A stretch of 35,200 nucleotides of DNA. It comes from an uncultured Christensenella sp. (GTDB lineage: Bacteria; Bacillota; Clostridia; Christensenellales; UBA3700). Location of the stretch: positions 1 to 35,200 of the forward strand of contig CASDWJ010000021.1 of NCBI GenBank assembly GCA_949284695.1, given 5' to 3'. The notes beneath the pieces were generated by a model, which was not told where the DNA came from, did not search any database, and saw only the letters and a program-made list of their open reading frames with translations. A program made the translations under genes and the position numbers. Position 1 is the first letter of the stretch; each line of letters opens with the position of its first letter. Of this stretch, positions 22,561 through 29,816 are shown one piece after another.

Positions 22561-23090
22561 ACGTTTTCCTCCTTTGCCTCGCCGCCTTCGGACACGACTT
22601 CTTCTTTCTTTGCGGCAACAGCAAACCTGACTCCCGCCAACCCTCTGAGCAAACAGAGCGCAGACGATATAAGCGAAAACACCGCCGCGACAATCGCGGG
22701 CGTCGCAAGGCTGACCCCCGCTCTCCTGTACATATCTGCGAGATCCTTGTCGTACTTCGTCAGATAGATCTCTTTCATAAAGAATATCGTCACTCCCGCC
22801 GCGAGAAGCAGGAATGCAGCCGCAAAATACACTTTCTTATCTTTGAACGGCAGTATCGCCGCAGCCGCGCACAGCAAAGGTATCAAATAAGCGATAAATG
22901 CCCTTGCATTAAAATGAAGCCCGTCTATCATGACGTCGAACGCTATTTTGAAGCCCGGCAAACCGTCTCCGCCCTTATCCCCCACGGCATCGGCGAAAAA
23001 CAAGCCGAAAGCAACCAGTGCAAAACAACTCGCAGACACGCTGAGAAACAATTGCAGACACGTCGGCTTTTCGAAAACTTTTTTCAGCAT
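22557..23090 (-). CDS. Four-TM membrane protein of unknown function
   Basis: I take ATG 23090 (MLKKVFEKPTCLQLFLSVSA, 177 residues) because AAGGGAGATATTT precedes it; a longer frame to 23147 lacks a start signal and would cover the promoter. Four hydrophobic segments are visible (about 13-33, 57-77, 85-104 and 128-148), with a basic loop and an acidic, lysine-rich tail (KKEEVVSEGGEAKEENV). There are no catalytic motifs that I recognise. Its stop overlaps the GH30 start by 4 nt, so the two are translationally coupled. It may help localise or sense for the GH30 enzyme, which is inference only. Confidence 0.75.
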   Translation of the reverse strand: MLKKVFEKPTCLQLFLSVSASCFALVAFGLFFADAVGDKGGDGLPGFKIAFDVMIDGLHFNARAFIAYLIPLLCAAAAILPFKDKKVYFAAAFLLLAAGVTIFFMKEIYLTKYDKDLADMYRRAGVSLATPAIVAAVFSLISSALCLLRGLAGVRFAVAAKKEEVVSEGGEAKEENV

Positions 23091-23126
23091 AAATATCTCC
23101 CTTCGGAAAAATCCGTCTTTGCTATA

Positions 23127-23155
23127 ATCATAGCATATCGCCGCCAAATGAGCAA
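23127..23155 (-). promoter_or_regulatory. Promoter of the membrane protein-GH30 operon
   Basis: TTGCTC (23155-23150), 17 nt, TATGAT (23132-23127) with an extended TGC before the -10 box on the minus strand. It is divergent from the nan promoter about 150 bp away. Confidence 0.6.
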
Positions 23156-23278
23156 CATCGCGGACAAATTTCTCTCAAAACCGCTTTTACCTTTAAATTC
23201 AAACCGCTACATTCTCGGCGACACCGCTTTTGCGCACCGCAAACAGCATCTTCCGACGTACACTTTTGAGTTTTACTA

Positions 23279-23307
23279 TTGACTATTCACGCGCACGGTG
23301 ATATAAT
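23279..23307 (+). promoter_or_regulatory. Promoter of the nan operon
   Basis: TTGACT (23279-23284), 17 nt, TATAAT (23302-23307). A dyad GTAGC/GCTAC (23311-23329) covers the predicted start site, where a repressor would block transcription. Confidence 0.85.
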
Positions 23308-23310
23308 ATA

Positions 23311-23329
23311 GTAGCTTAAAAACTGCTAC
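23311..23329. promoter_or_regulatory. Dyad at the nan start site, probable operator
   Basis: GTAGC (23311-23315) and GCTAC (23325-23329) flank a 9-nt AT-rich centre immediately after the -10 box. This is the usual place for a repressor site, for example of an RpiR- or GntR-type sialic acid regulator. No regulator gene lies nearby. Confidence 0.4.
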
Positions 23330-23356
23330 GGCATAAGGTAAGAAGAGGAAAACGAC

Positions 23357-24667
23357 ATGATATCAACTCCATATCGACTTTTTGCAAAAGAAAACGGTCC
23401 TGCCGGCAATTACCGCATTCCGTCCATACTTACGACAGTCAAAGGGACTGTCCTCGCTTGTGCCGACGCAAGATATTTTACATGCCAGGACAATCCCAAC
23501 CGCATCGACAAAATCATCCGCCGCTCTTTCGACAACGGCAAGACGTGGACAGAATCTGTCGTGATCGTCAAAGAAGAAGGTACTGAAATGAACAGATCTT
23601 CCGCGGCGATAGACCCGTGTCTCGTACAGGATGCGCAAAGCGGAAGAATTTTTCTCCTTTACAGCCATACCCCTGCGGGCGTCGGCATTCTCAACAGCAG
23701 ACGCGGCACGGGTTTCGACGAAAAAGGCAGACTGTTCGTACTCAAAGATAAAAAGAAATACGCCCTCGGCAAAGACGGCGTGCTATACGAAAACGACCGC
23801 CCGTCAGTATACAAGGTCGGAAAAGACGCCTCCGTCTACGAAAACGGCGTGCGCGTCGGCAATATAAAGACGGGAGAAGGCGGATTTACGGAATACAGAA
23901 CTTCGTATATGTACGTCTGCACCAGCGACGATGACGGCGAAACGTGGAGCGAACCCGTCTGTATTTCCGAACAGGTAAAAAAACCTTATATGTATTTCAT
24001 CGGCTGCGGTCCGGGCGTGGGCATTCAGCTGAAACACGGCAAGTACAAAGGCAGACTTGTGGTGCCGATATACTTTACCCCCGCTTTCTGGCCGCTGATG
24101 GAGTGCACGGCGTGCATATACAGCGACGACGGCGGCAAAACATGGCAACTCGGCGGCGCGGCGGGCGAAAACCGCAAACGCCTCGGTCTGTTCAAGGTCG
24201 GGCACAGATTTATCGCGGACGGAGAACGCACGAGCGAATCTCAGATTATAGAGCTGCCCGACGGCTCTCTGAAAGTATTTGTCAGAAACCATTCAGGGCG
24301 CAGAAAGGTCGCTGTAGCCGTCAGCAAGGACGGAGGACAGAGCTGGCACGACTTCCGATACACGGACGTCCCCCAATGCATCTGCCAGATAAGCGCGATA
24401 AACGTGCAGGACGGCGACAAAGAAGCGACCTTGCTTCTCAATGCGTCGCACACGAACAAACGCGAAAACGGAGTAATCAGACTCTCTTACGACTACGGCG
24501 AGACCTTCCCTTATTCGCTGACGATCAAGAAGGACGAGTTCGTATACAGCAGTATGTGTCAGGCAACTGACGGCACGATATGCGTTCTCTACGAAGGCAG
24601 CACGCAGCACGAAACGGTAGATCTCGTCACGCTCACGCTTGACGATATAAAAAACAATAACAAATAA
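23357..24667 (+). CDS. Exo-alpha-sialidase without signal peptide
   Basis: Releases terminal sialic acid from glycans. The 436-residue beta-propeller enzyme has the arginine motif NYRIPSILTT at residues 18-27, ADARYF with a catalytic Asp, and at least four Asp-boxes (SFDNGKTW, SDDDGETW, SDDGGKTW, SKDGGQSW). An insertion of about 70 residues (RRGTGFDEKGRLFVLKD through VRVGNIKTG) follows the second blade, as in clostridial sialidases with an extra small beta-domain. No signal peptide, lipobox or sorting signal is present, so it should act in the cytoplasm. Start at 23357 after AAGAGGAAAACGAC. It is the first gene of the nan operon, 13 nt before nanE. Confidence 0.92.
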   Translation: MISTPYRLFAKENGPAGNYRIPSILTTVKGTVLACADARYFTCQDNPNRIDKIIRRSFDNGKTWTESVVIVKEEGTEMNRSSAAIDPCLVQDAQSGRIFLLYSHTPAGVGILNSRRGTGFDEKGRLFVLKDKKKYALGKDGVLYENDRPSVYKVGKDASVYENGVRVGNIKTGEGGFTEYRTSYMYVCTSDDDGETWSEPVCISEQVKKPYMYFIGCGPGVGIQLKHGKYKGRLVVPIYFTPAFWPLMECTACIYSDDGGKTWQLGGAAGENRKRLGLFKVGHRFIADGERTSESQIIELPDGSLKVFVRNHSGRRKVAVAVSKDGGQSWHDFRYTDVPQCICQISAINVQDGDKEATLLLNASHTNKRENGVIRLSYDYGETFPYSLTIKKDEFVYSSMCQATDGTICVLYEGSTQHETVDLVTLTLDDIKNNNK

Positions 24668-24680
24668 AGAAAGCAAATTT

Positions 24681-25355
24681 ATGGCACATCTCAACAGAGG
24701 ACTCATCGTATCCTGCCAGGCTGTCAAGGGAGAACCTCTCTACGGTCTCGGCATTATGAAGTATATGGCGCGCGCGGCTGTCGCGGGCGGCGCCGTAGGC
24801 ATTCGCGCCAACTACGTCAGCGACATCGTGGACATCCGCTCTGAAGTCGACGTCCCTATCATCTGCATAATCAAGGCGGAATACCCCGACAGCGAAGTTT
24901 ACATAACCCCGACGAAAAAAGAGGTCGACGACCTCATTGACTGCGGCGCGAAGGTCATCGCTCTCGACGCGACTCTGAGAAAGCGCCCCGGCGGCGTCAC
25001 TCTCAAAGAGCTGGTCGAATACGTCAGAGAAAAGGCTCCCGACGTAGAGCTGATGGCTGACTGCAGCGATTATATCGAGGCAAAGAACGCAGTCGAACTC
25101 GGCTTTGACTACGTCGGCACTACCCTGCGCGGATATACGGCGCACACCAAGGGCACTCAGCTCCCCGACGTGGATTTCATCGCAAAACTCGTCAAGGACT
25201 TCCCCGACACCAAGATCATAGCCGAGGGCGGCATCTGGGAGCGCGGTCAGCTCGAAAAGGTATGGGCGACAGGCGTTTACGCCGTCGTTATCGGCAGCTC
25301 GATCACAAGACCCAAGGACATCACAAAACGCTTTGCAGAGGTAATAAACAAGTGA
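24681..25355 (+). CDS. nanE: N-acetylmannosamine-6-phosphate 2-epimerase
   Basis: Converts ManNAc-6-P to GlcNAc-6-P. The 224-residue TIM barrel begins MAHLNRGLIVSCQAVKGEPL, has the family YGLGIMKYMARAAVAGGAVG stretch, KRPGGVTLKELV, ADCSDYIEAKNAVELGFDYV and IAEGGIWERGQLEK, and the phosphate site VVIGSSITRPKDITKRF. Length is normal. The ribosome binding site is weak (AAAGAAAG), suggesting translation coupled to the sialidase. Its TGA overlaps the GTG start of nanK. Confidence 0.95.
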   Translation: MAHLNRGLIVSCQAVKGEPLYGLGIMKYMARAAVAGGAVGIRANYVSDIVDIRSEVDVPIICIIKAEYPDSEVYITPTKKEVDDLIDCGAKVIALDATLRKRPGGVTLKELVEYVREKAPDVELMADCSDYIEAKNAVELGFDYVGTTLRGYTAHTKGTQLPDVDFIAKLVKDFPDTKIIAEGGIWERGQLEKVWATGVYAVVIGSSITRPKDITKRFAEVINK

Positions 25356-26227
25356 AGATCGCCTGTATAGACGTGGGAGGTACGACGATCAAGTCCGCCG
25401 TTGTCAACGTTGAAAACCCCAAGGATATAAACGGCTACTCTCTGGGCGCATTTTCATTTGTGCCTACCGAAGCCGCAAAAGGCTTTGAGAAGATACGCGC
25501 CAACATTCATGCGTCGATAGCTTCTCTCGTGCATAAGCACGGATGCGAACGCATTGCCGTTTCCACCGCAGGCACGGTCGACTGGGACAGCGGCAAGGTG
25601 ACTTATGCGACCGACGCTCTGCCCGGCTTCACGGGTTACGATTTCTGCCGCGACGTAAAAGACACTTTCTCCCTGCCGACTACGGTAATAAACGACGCTA
25701 CCGCGGCGGCAGTCGCAGAACACTACTCGGGCAACCCTGAAGGACGCGACGTGGTGCTCACCCTCGGCACGGGACTGGGAAGCGCGCTGGTCAGACCGGG
25801 CGTACTGGACAAAAACTGCGTGGAGGACCTGCATCTCGGACACGTAATCCTGCACGAAGACGGATTCCTCTGCAAATGCGGCAAACGCGGTTGCGCAGAA
25901 CAGTACGTATCCGCAAGCGCACTTAAACGCGATTCGGGTCAGAACGACATCACCCGCGTGTTCACGGACGCAAAATTCGCCAAGGCGAAAGCGGACTTCT
26001 TCGACAATATGCGCAGAGTCGTAGAAGTGGCAATCGATAAATACGCTCCCGACGACGTAGTCATCGGCGGAGGCGTGGTAGAAATCAAAAAACTGTGGTG
26101 GAACGACTTCGTCGCTCAATGCGGCGAGCGCGCGCAAAAAGCTCTCCGCCCCGCGAAACTCGCCAACAAAGCGGGCGTACTCGGCGCGGCATACTCCGCT
26201 CTGTGCGGTAAATTCGAAAATCAATAA
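25352..26227 (+). CDS. nanK: N-acetylmannosamine kinase (ROK family)
   Basis: Phosphorylates ManNAc at C6 with ATP. I take the GTG at 25352, overlapping the nanE stop (GTGA), which gives VKIACIDVGGTTIKSAVV at the N-terminus and 291 residues; longer frames run inside nanE. ROK marks are DVGGTTIK (ATP site, residues 7-14), STAGTVDWDSG, NDATAAAVAEH with the catalytic Asp, LGTGLGSAL and the zinc-binding LGHVILHEDGF followed by CKCGKRGCAEQYVS. A general glucokinase of the ROK family is the alternative; the operon favours NanK. Confidence 0.93.
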   Translation: MKIACIDVGGTTIKSAVVNVENPKDINGYSLGAFSFVPTEAAKGFEKIRANIHASIASLVHKHGCERIAVSTAGTVDWDSGKVTYATDALPGFTGYDFCRDVKDTFSLPTTVINDATAAAVAEHYSGNPEGRDVVLTLGTGLGSALVRPGVLDKNCVEDLHLGHVILHEDGFLCKCGKRGCAEQYVSASALKRDSGQNDITRVFTDAKFAKAKADFFDNMRRVVEVAIDKYAPDDVVIGGGVVEIKKLWWNDFVAQCGERAQKALRPAKLANKAGVLGAAYSALCGKFENQ

Positions 26228-26247
26228 CCTTTACGGAGGAAACACTC

Positions 26248-27138
26248 ATGACAGACAAAAACAAGTTCAAGGGCGTATTGCCCGCATTGCTTACCCCGTT
26301 CGACAAAGACGGCAACGTATGCAAATCGTCGGTAGACAAACTTGTCAGATACAACCTCAAAAAAGGCGTCAACGGCTTCTACGTAGGCGGTTCGACCGGC
26401 GAAGGCATTCTCCTTACCATAGAGGAGAGGATCGCGCTGTTCAACTACGCGGCTGAAGCCAACGAAGGCAAATCCACCCTTATCGCACACGTCGGCACTA
26501 TCGCCACCAAGCACGCGATCGAGATGGCTAAGGGCGCAGAAAAAGCGGGCTTCGACGCGATAAGCGCAGTCGCACCTTACTACTTCAAGTTCGGCAGCGA
26601 AGCTATCAAGCAGTATTACTACGACATAGCTTCCAGCGTCAATATCCCGATGATCATCTACAACTTCCCCGGCGCTAACGGCTTCTCTCTCGACAAGGAG
26701 ACCGCAGAAAATATGTTCGCAGCCAACGACAAGTTCATCGGCATCAAGCACACGACGTCCGATATGTACGCTCTGCAACAGTTCAAAACCATGAAGGCAG
26801 ACCCGATCGTCTACAACGGCTTTGACGAAATGTTCCTCGGCGGACTCGCTATGGGCGCGGACGGCGGTATCGGCAGCACGTACAACTTCATGGCTGAAAA
26901 GTTCATCGCTATCTACAACGCATTCAAGAAGGGCGACATCAAAGAAGCTCAGCGCGTTCAGAACGAGGCAAACGAGATCATCAACGTCCTCATCAAATAC
27001 GGCGTATTCGCAAGCGAAAAATACGTGCTCGACTGCCTCGGTATTCCTATGGGCGGTTGCCGCAAGCCTTTCCTTCCCCTCTGCGAAGAAGGCAAGAGCG
27101 TTCTTGCGGAAATCGCAAAACAGTTCCCTCAGGCATAA
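26248..27138 (+). CDS. nanA: N-acetylneuraminate lyase
   Basis: Cleaves Neu5Ac to ManNAc and pyruvate. The 296-residue class I aldolase has the DHDPS/NAL signature GGSTGEG at 47-53, the tyrosine of IIYNFPGANG (Tyr138) and the Schiff-base lysine in IGIKHTTSDM (Lys167). The Tyr-Asn-Phe-Pro form and the operon distinguish it from dihydrodipicolinate synthase. ACGGAGGAAACACTC precedes the ATG. It lies 20 nt after nanK and 29 nt before the transporter. Confidence 0.95.
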   Translation: MTDKNKFKGVLPALLTPFDKDGNVCKSSVDKLVRYNLKKGVNGFYVGGSTGEGILLTIEERIALFNYAAEANEGKSTLIAHVGTIATKHAIEMAKGAEKAGFDAISAVAPYYFKFGSEAIKQYYYDIASSVNIPMIIYNFPGANGFSLDKETAENMFAANDKFIGIKHTTSDMYALQQFKTMKADPIVYNGFDEMFLGGLAMGADGGIGSTYNFMAEKFIAIYNAFKKGDIKEAQRVQNEANEIINVLIKYGVFASEKYVLDCLGIPMGGCRKPFLPLCEEGKSVLAEIAKQFPQA

Positions 27139-27167
27139 ACAAATTAAAGATACTGCAGGAGAAATTT

Positions 27168-28913
27168 ATGGCAAACGAAAACACAAATATTTTTCAGAAA
27201 GCGAAATTTATCGTAAAAGACTTTTTCGATCACTGGAATACTCCTGCAAAAGAGGGGTATTACCTCTCCAATAAAGAATTTATGGCGTATGCCGTAGGCG
27301 GCATGGGCGTGCAAGGCATGGGTATCCTTACCCAGTACTTTGCGATCACAATGGGTGTTCACCTGGCATACGTCTACAACTTCGATCAGCAGATAGTTCT
27401 CTACACCTCGTGGATCATGGCGATACTGTCATTGTTCCGTGCCCCGCTGGTAGGCTGGATCATCGACAACACAAATACCAAGTGGGGTAAATACCGTCCT
27501 TACCTGCTGTTTACGGGGCTTTTGAGCGTCGCATGTTTCTGGTTACTGGCATTTATACCAAACCTATTCATGCCGGGCGAAGGAGAAGCCTACACAGACG
27601 CCAGAAAATGGCTGGTAGTAGGATCTTATCAGCTTATCTACTTTATCGCTCTTACAATTTACAGTTTCTTCTCCTTCGGAAGAGTGGGACTCTCTCAGGT
27701 CATTACGCCCAACACAAACGAACGAACAAAGCTCTATTCGGTAGGCGGCGTTATAGACTCTCTCGGACCTTCTATCGTTCAGATGCTCTTCCCTCTTATC
27801 GCTAACGGCGTTTACGGTCAGATGGGTCTTGTATTCAAAGACCGGTACGGAGACTGGACCGCAGAACAGATAAAAGAAGCGGGTCTCGGTTTCGGTATGG
27901 AAAATATCCTGACTTATCAGATCATATTCCCCATAATGGGATGTATCTGCGTTGCGGTAGCGCTTGTAATGTTCTTCGGCACAAAAGAGCGCATCATTCA
28001 GGAAAAGAAAGTCAAGCAAAAAGTCAGCTTTATCGGCGGTATCGTAAAGAGCTTTAAAAACAAATATTTCTGGATATTCAACATATCCAACGTGCTTGCG
28101 TTTGGAAGACTGCTCATATTCACTTCAGTCAACTACGTCTGCGCGTACATGATCGGCGGCTCTCTCGGAGGCAATCTGCGCGGTATAATCCCCACTCTGA
28201 TGGCGGTAGGATTTGTCCCGGGCATGCTATTCTCGCCATTGATCCAAAAATATCTGGGCAAGAAAAAGATGACCCTTATGTCATTCGCCGGATCGGCGAC
28301 GATTTCTGCGCTGATCCTCCTTCTCGTGCTGTTTGCATACAACGGCGCAGCAACTCCATACCTCATATTTGTAGGTATCTTCCTGCACAACATCTTTGCG
28401 GCATTATGGACGGTCACCTCGCCTGCAATGACAGCCGATTACTGCGAATATCAGCAATGGAAGACAGGCGACAGACTTGACGGCTACATGTCTCAGTACA
28501 CGCAGGTATTCACCACCGTCTGCGGTATGTTTACAGGACTTCTCGTTTCTGAAATACTCATAAAGATAGGCGCAAAAGATTCTGTATCTTACGAAAATCC
28601 CGAAGTAATGCGCAACGTTTTCATAATGTGGGCGGTACTCGGCGTGATATGCGGCATACTGGCAATAATCCCGTTCCTGTTCTGGGATCTTACCGAAAAA
28701 CGCCAGCTCGAAATGACGAAAGAACTGAAGATCCGCGCTTTGCAGAACAAAATTCAGGAAAAAGACCTGAGTCGCGAAGACGCAGAGCAAGCGCTGGAAC
28801 TCGGTATCGTAACCGAAGATCAGCTTGCGGAACTCGGCTTTGCCGCTGTTACTGCGCAGGATGCGGACGACCTGTCCGAAGCGGCGGCGGACGTGACAAA
28901 CGGCAACGACTGA
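27168..28913 (+). CDS. GPH-family sugar:cation symporter, probable sialoside transporter
   Basis: A 581-residue transporter of the glycoside-pentoside-hexuronide:cation symporter family, with about twelve membrane helices. The N-terminal cytoplasmic segment (NIFQKAKFIVKDFFDHWNTP) precedes TM1. Family features are FRAPLVGWIIDNTNTKWGKYRPY in the loop between TM2 and TM3 and TSPAMTADYCEYQQWKTGDR after TM8. After the last helix a tail of about 70 charged residues (KRQLEMTKELKIRALQNKIQ and an acidic end) makes it longer than the usual 450-500. The start is ATG 27168 after GCAGGAGAAATTT. As the only transporter in the nan operon, it is the likely importer of sialic acid or sialylated sugars, by context only. 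Confidence 0.85.
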   Translation: MANENTNIFQKAKFIVKDFFDHWNTPAKEGYYLSNKEFMAYAVGGMGVQGMGILTQYFAITMGVHLAYVYNFDQQIVLYTSWIMAILSLFRAPLVGWIIDNTNTKWGKYRPYLLFTGLLSVACFWLLAFIPNLFMPGEGEAYTDARKWLVVGSYQLIYFIALTIYSFFSFGRVGLSQVITPNTNERTKLYSVGGVIDSLGPSIVQMLFPLIANGVYGQMGLVFKDRYGDWTAEQIKEAGLGFGMENILTYQIIFPIMGCICVAVALVMFFGTKERIIQEKKVKQKVSFIGGIVKSFKNKYFWIFNISNVLAFGRLLIFTSVNYVCAYMIGGSLGGNLRGIIPTLMAVGFVPGMLFSPLIQKYLGKKKMTLMSFAGSATISALILLLVLFAYNGAATPYLIFVGIFLHNIFAALWTVTSPAMTADYCEYQQWKTGDRLDGYMSQYTQVFTTVCGMFTGLLVSEILIKIGAKDSVSYENPEVMRNVFIMWAVLGVICGILAIIPFLFWDLTEKRQLEMTKELKIRALQNKIQEKDLSREDAEQALELGIVTEDQLAELGFAAVTAQDADDLSEAAADVTNGND

Positions 28914-28936
28914 TCTACGTTACAACAAAAAAAATA

Positions 28937-28973
28937 CGGCGCGTACCGTCTCGGATACGCGCCGATTTTTTTG
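28937..28973 (+). terminator. Terminator of the nan operon
   Basis: CGGCGCGTA (28937-28945) pairs with TACGCGCCG (28956-28964) and is followed by seven T. The A-run before the stem also gives it T-tract character in the opposite orientation, so it may be bidirectional, but the macrodomain gene ends well before it. Confidence 0.92.
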
Positions 28974-29053
28974 TTGCTTTTCAATATTGCTACGACTAAG
29001 CTCGCATGCGCCGTGCGCACGGGAGAAACTTATCATAATGGATTACATTTCTT

Positions 29054-29569
29054 TTAATATCTGGTATTCTTGAGTTTTAAAATGTACTGTGCATACATCA
29101 TTTCTGAAAAGCAATAGAAATCCACTCTCATTCTGTAATCGCGATTTTCATCTTTCCATTTCTTCACCGCCTCTACCGCGATAACCGTCGCTTTCTCGGG
29201 CGGATAGCCGTACACTCCTGTAGACACCGCGGGAAACGCAATGCTGTGCAGATTGTGCTTCTTAGCAAGGTCGAGAGAATTGGTATAGCATTGCCCGAGA
29301 AGGACGGCGTCGCTCTCTGCCCCGCTGTATACCGGACCGACCGTATGTATCACGTATGCGGCTTTAAGCTTGTACCCTTTCGTTATCTTAGCCTCGCCCG
29401 TCTCGCAACCGCCCAGTGTCGCGCATTCTTTTACAAGTTCCGGTCCCGCCGCCTTATGTATGGCGCCGTCGACCCCTCCTCCTCCGAGCAAGGATTTCTT
29501 TGCGGCGTTGACAATGCAATCCGCGTCGCTTTGCGTTATATCGCCCAGCAGTACTCTGACGTCCTTCAT
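29054..29569 (-). CDS. Macrodomain protein, probable O-acetyl-ADP-ribose deacetylase
   Basis: A 171-residue, single-domain macro protein that binds ADP-ribose derivatives. Motifs in order are [19 protein letters not shown], the loop [17 protein letters not shown] with the conserved Asp, [29 protein letters not shown] and [16 protein letters not shown]. These match the YmdB/MacroD type, able to deacetylate O-acetyl-ADP-ribose or remove mono-ADP-ribose from proteins. The start at 29569 follows GCGATGAGGGAAT. It is transcribed alone from a promoter near 29622-29651. No partner ADP-ribosyltransferase, sirtuin or lipoate-protein ligase lies next to it. Confidence 0.92.
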   Translation of the reverse strand: MKDVRVLLGDITQSDADCIVNAAKKSLLGGGGVDGAIHKAAGPELVKECATLGGCETGEAKITKGYKLKAAYVIHTVGPVYSGAESDAVLLGQCYTNSLDLAKKHNLHSIAFPAVSTGVYGYPPEKATVIAVEAVKKWKDENRDYRMRVDFYCFSEMMYAQYILKLKNTRY

Positions 29570-29621
29570 ATTCCCTCATCGCCACGCGCATACAGGATGC
29601 GTTTGTATGATTTATACTTTT

Positions 29622-29651
29622 AGTTTATCATCTGCTTGCGAATTTTGTCAA
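29622..29651 (-). promoter_or_regulatory. Promoter of the macrodomain gene
   Basis: TTGACA (29651-29646), 18-nt spacer, TAAACT (29627-29622) on the minus strand. The leader would be about 45 nt. Confidence 0.6.
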
Positions 29652-29707
29652 TACCTGATATTTTATGAGCTGTCGTTTAAAGATTGCCTGATTATCGCAA
29701 TGCACGC

Positions 29708-29740
29708 AAAAGCGCGCGGATAAATCTCCGCGCGCTTTTT
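29708..29740. terminator. Terminator after carB-dapF
   Basis: A 13-bp stem (AAAAGCGCGCGGA with TCCGCGCGCTTTT) has loop TAAATC. The T-run is longer on the plus strand (TTTTTATTT), but the minus-strand side (GCTTTT) also fits as the end of the carA-carB/dapF transcript, whose last stop is at 29817. Confidence 0.75.
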
Positions 29741-29816
29741 ATTTGATTGTATTACCCACGCGACGCGCCGCTGCGTTTTATCGCTGCCGCAGCCGCCGTT
29801 ATGCGCAAGCCGTCCG

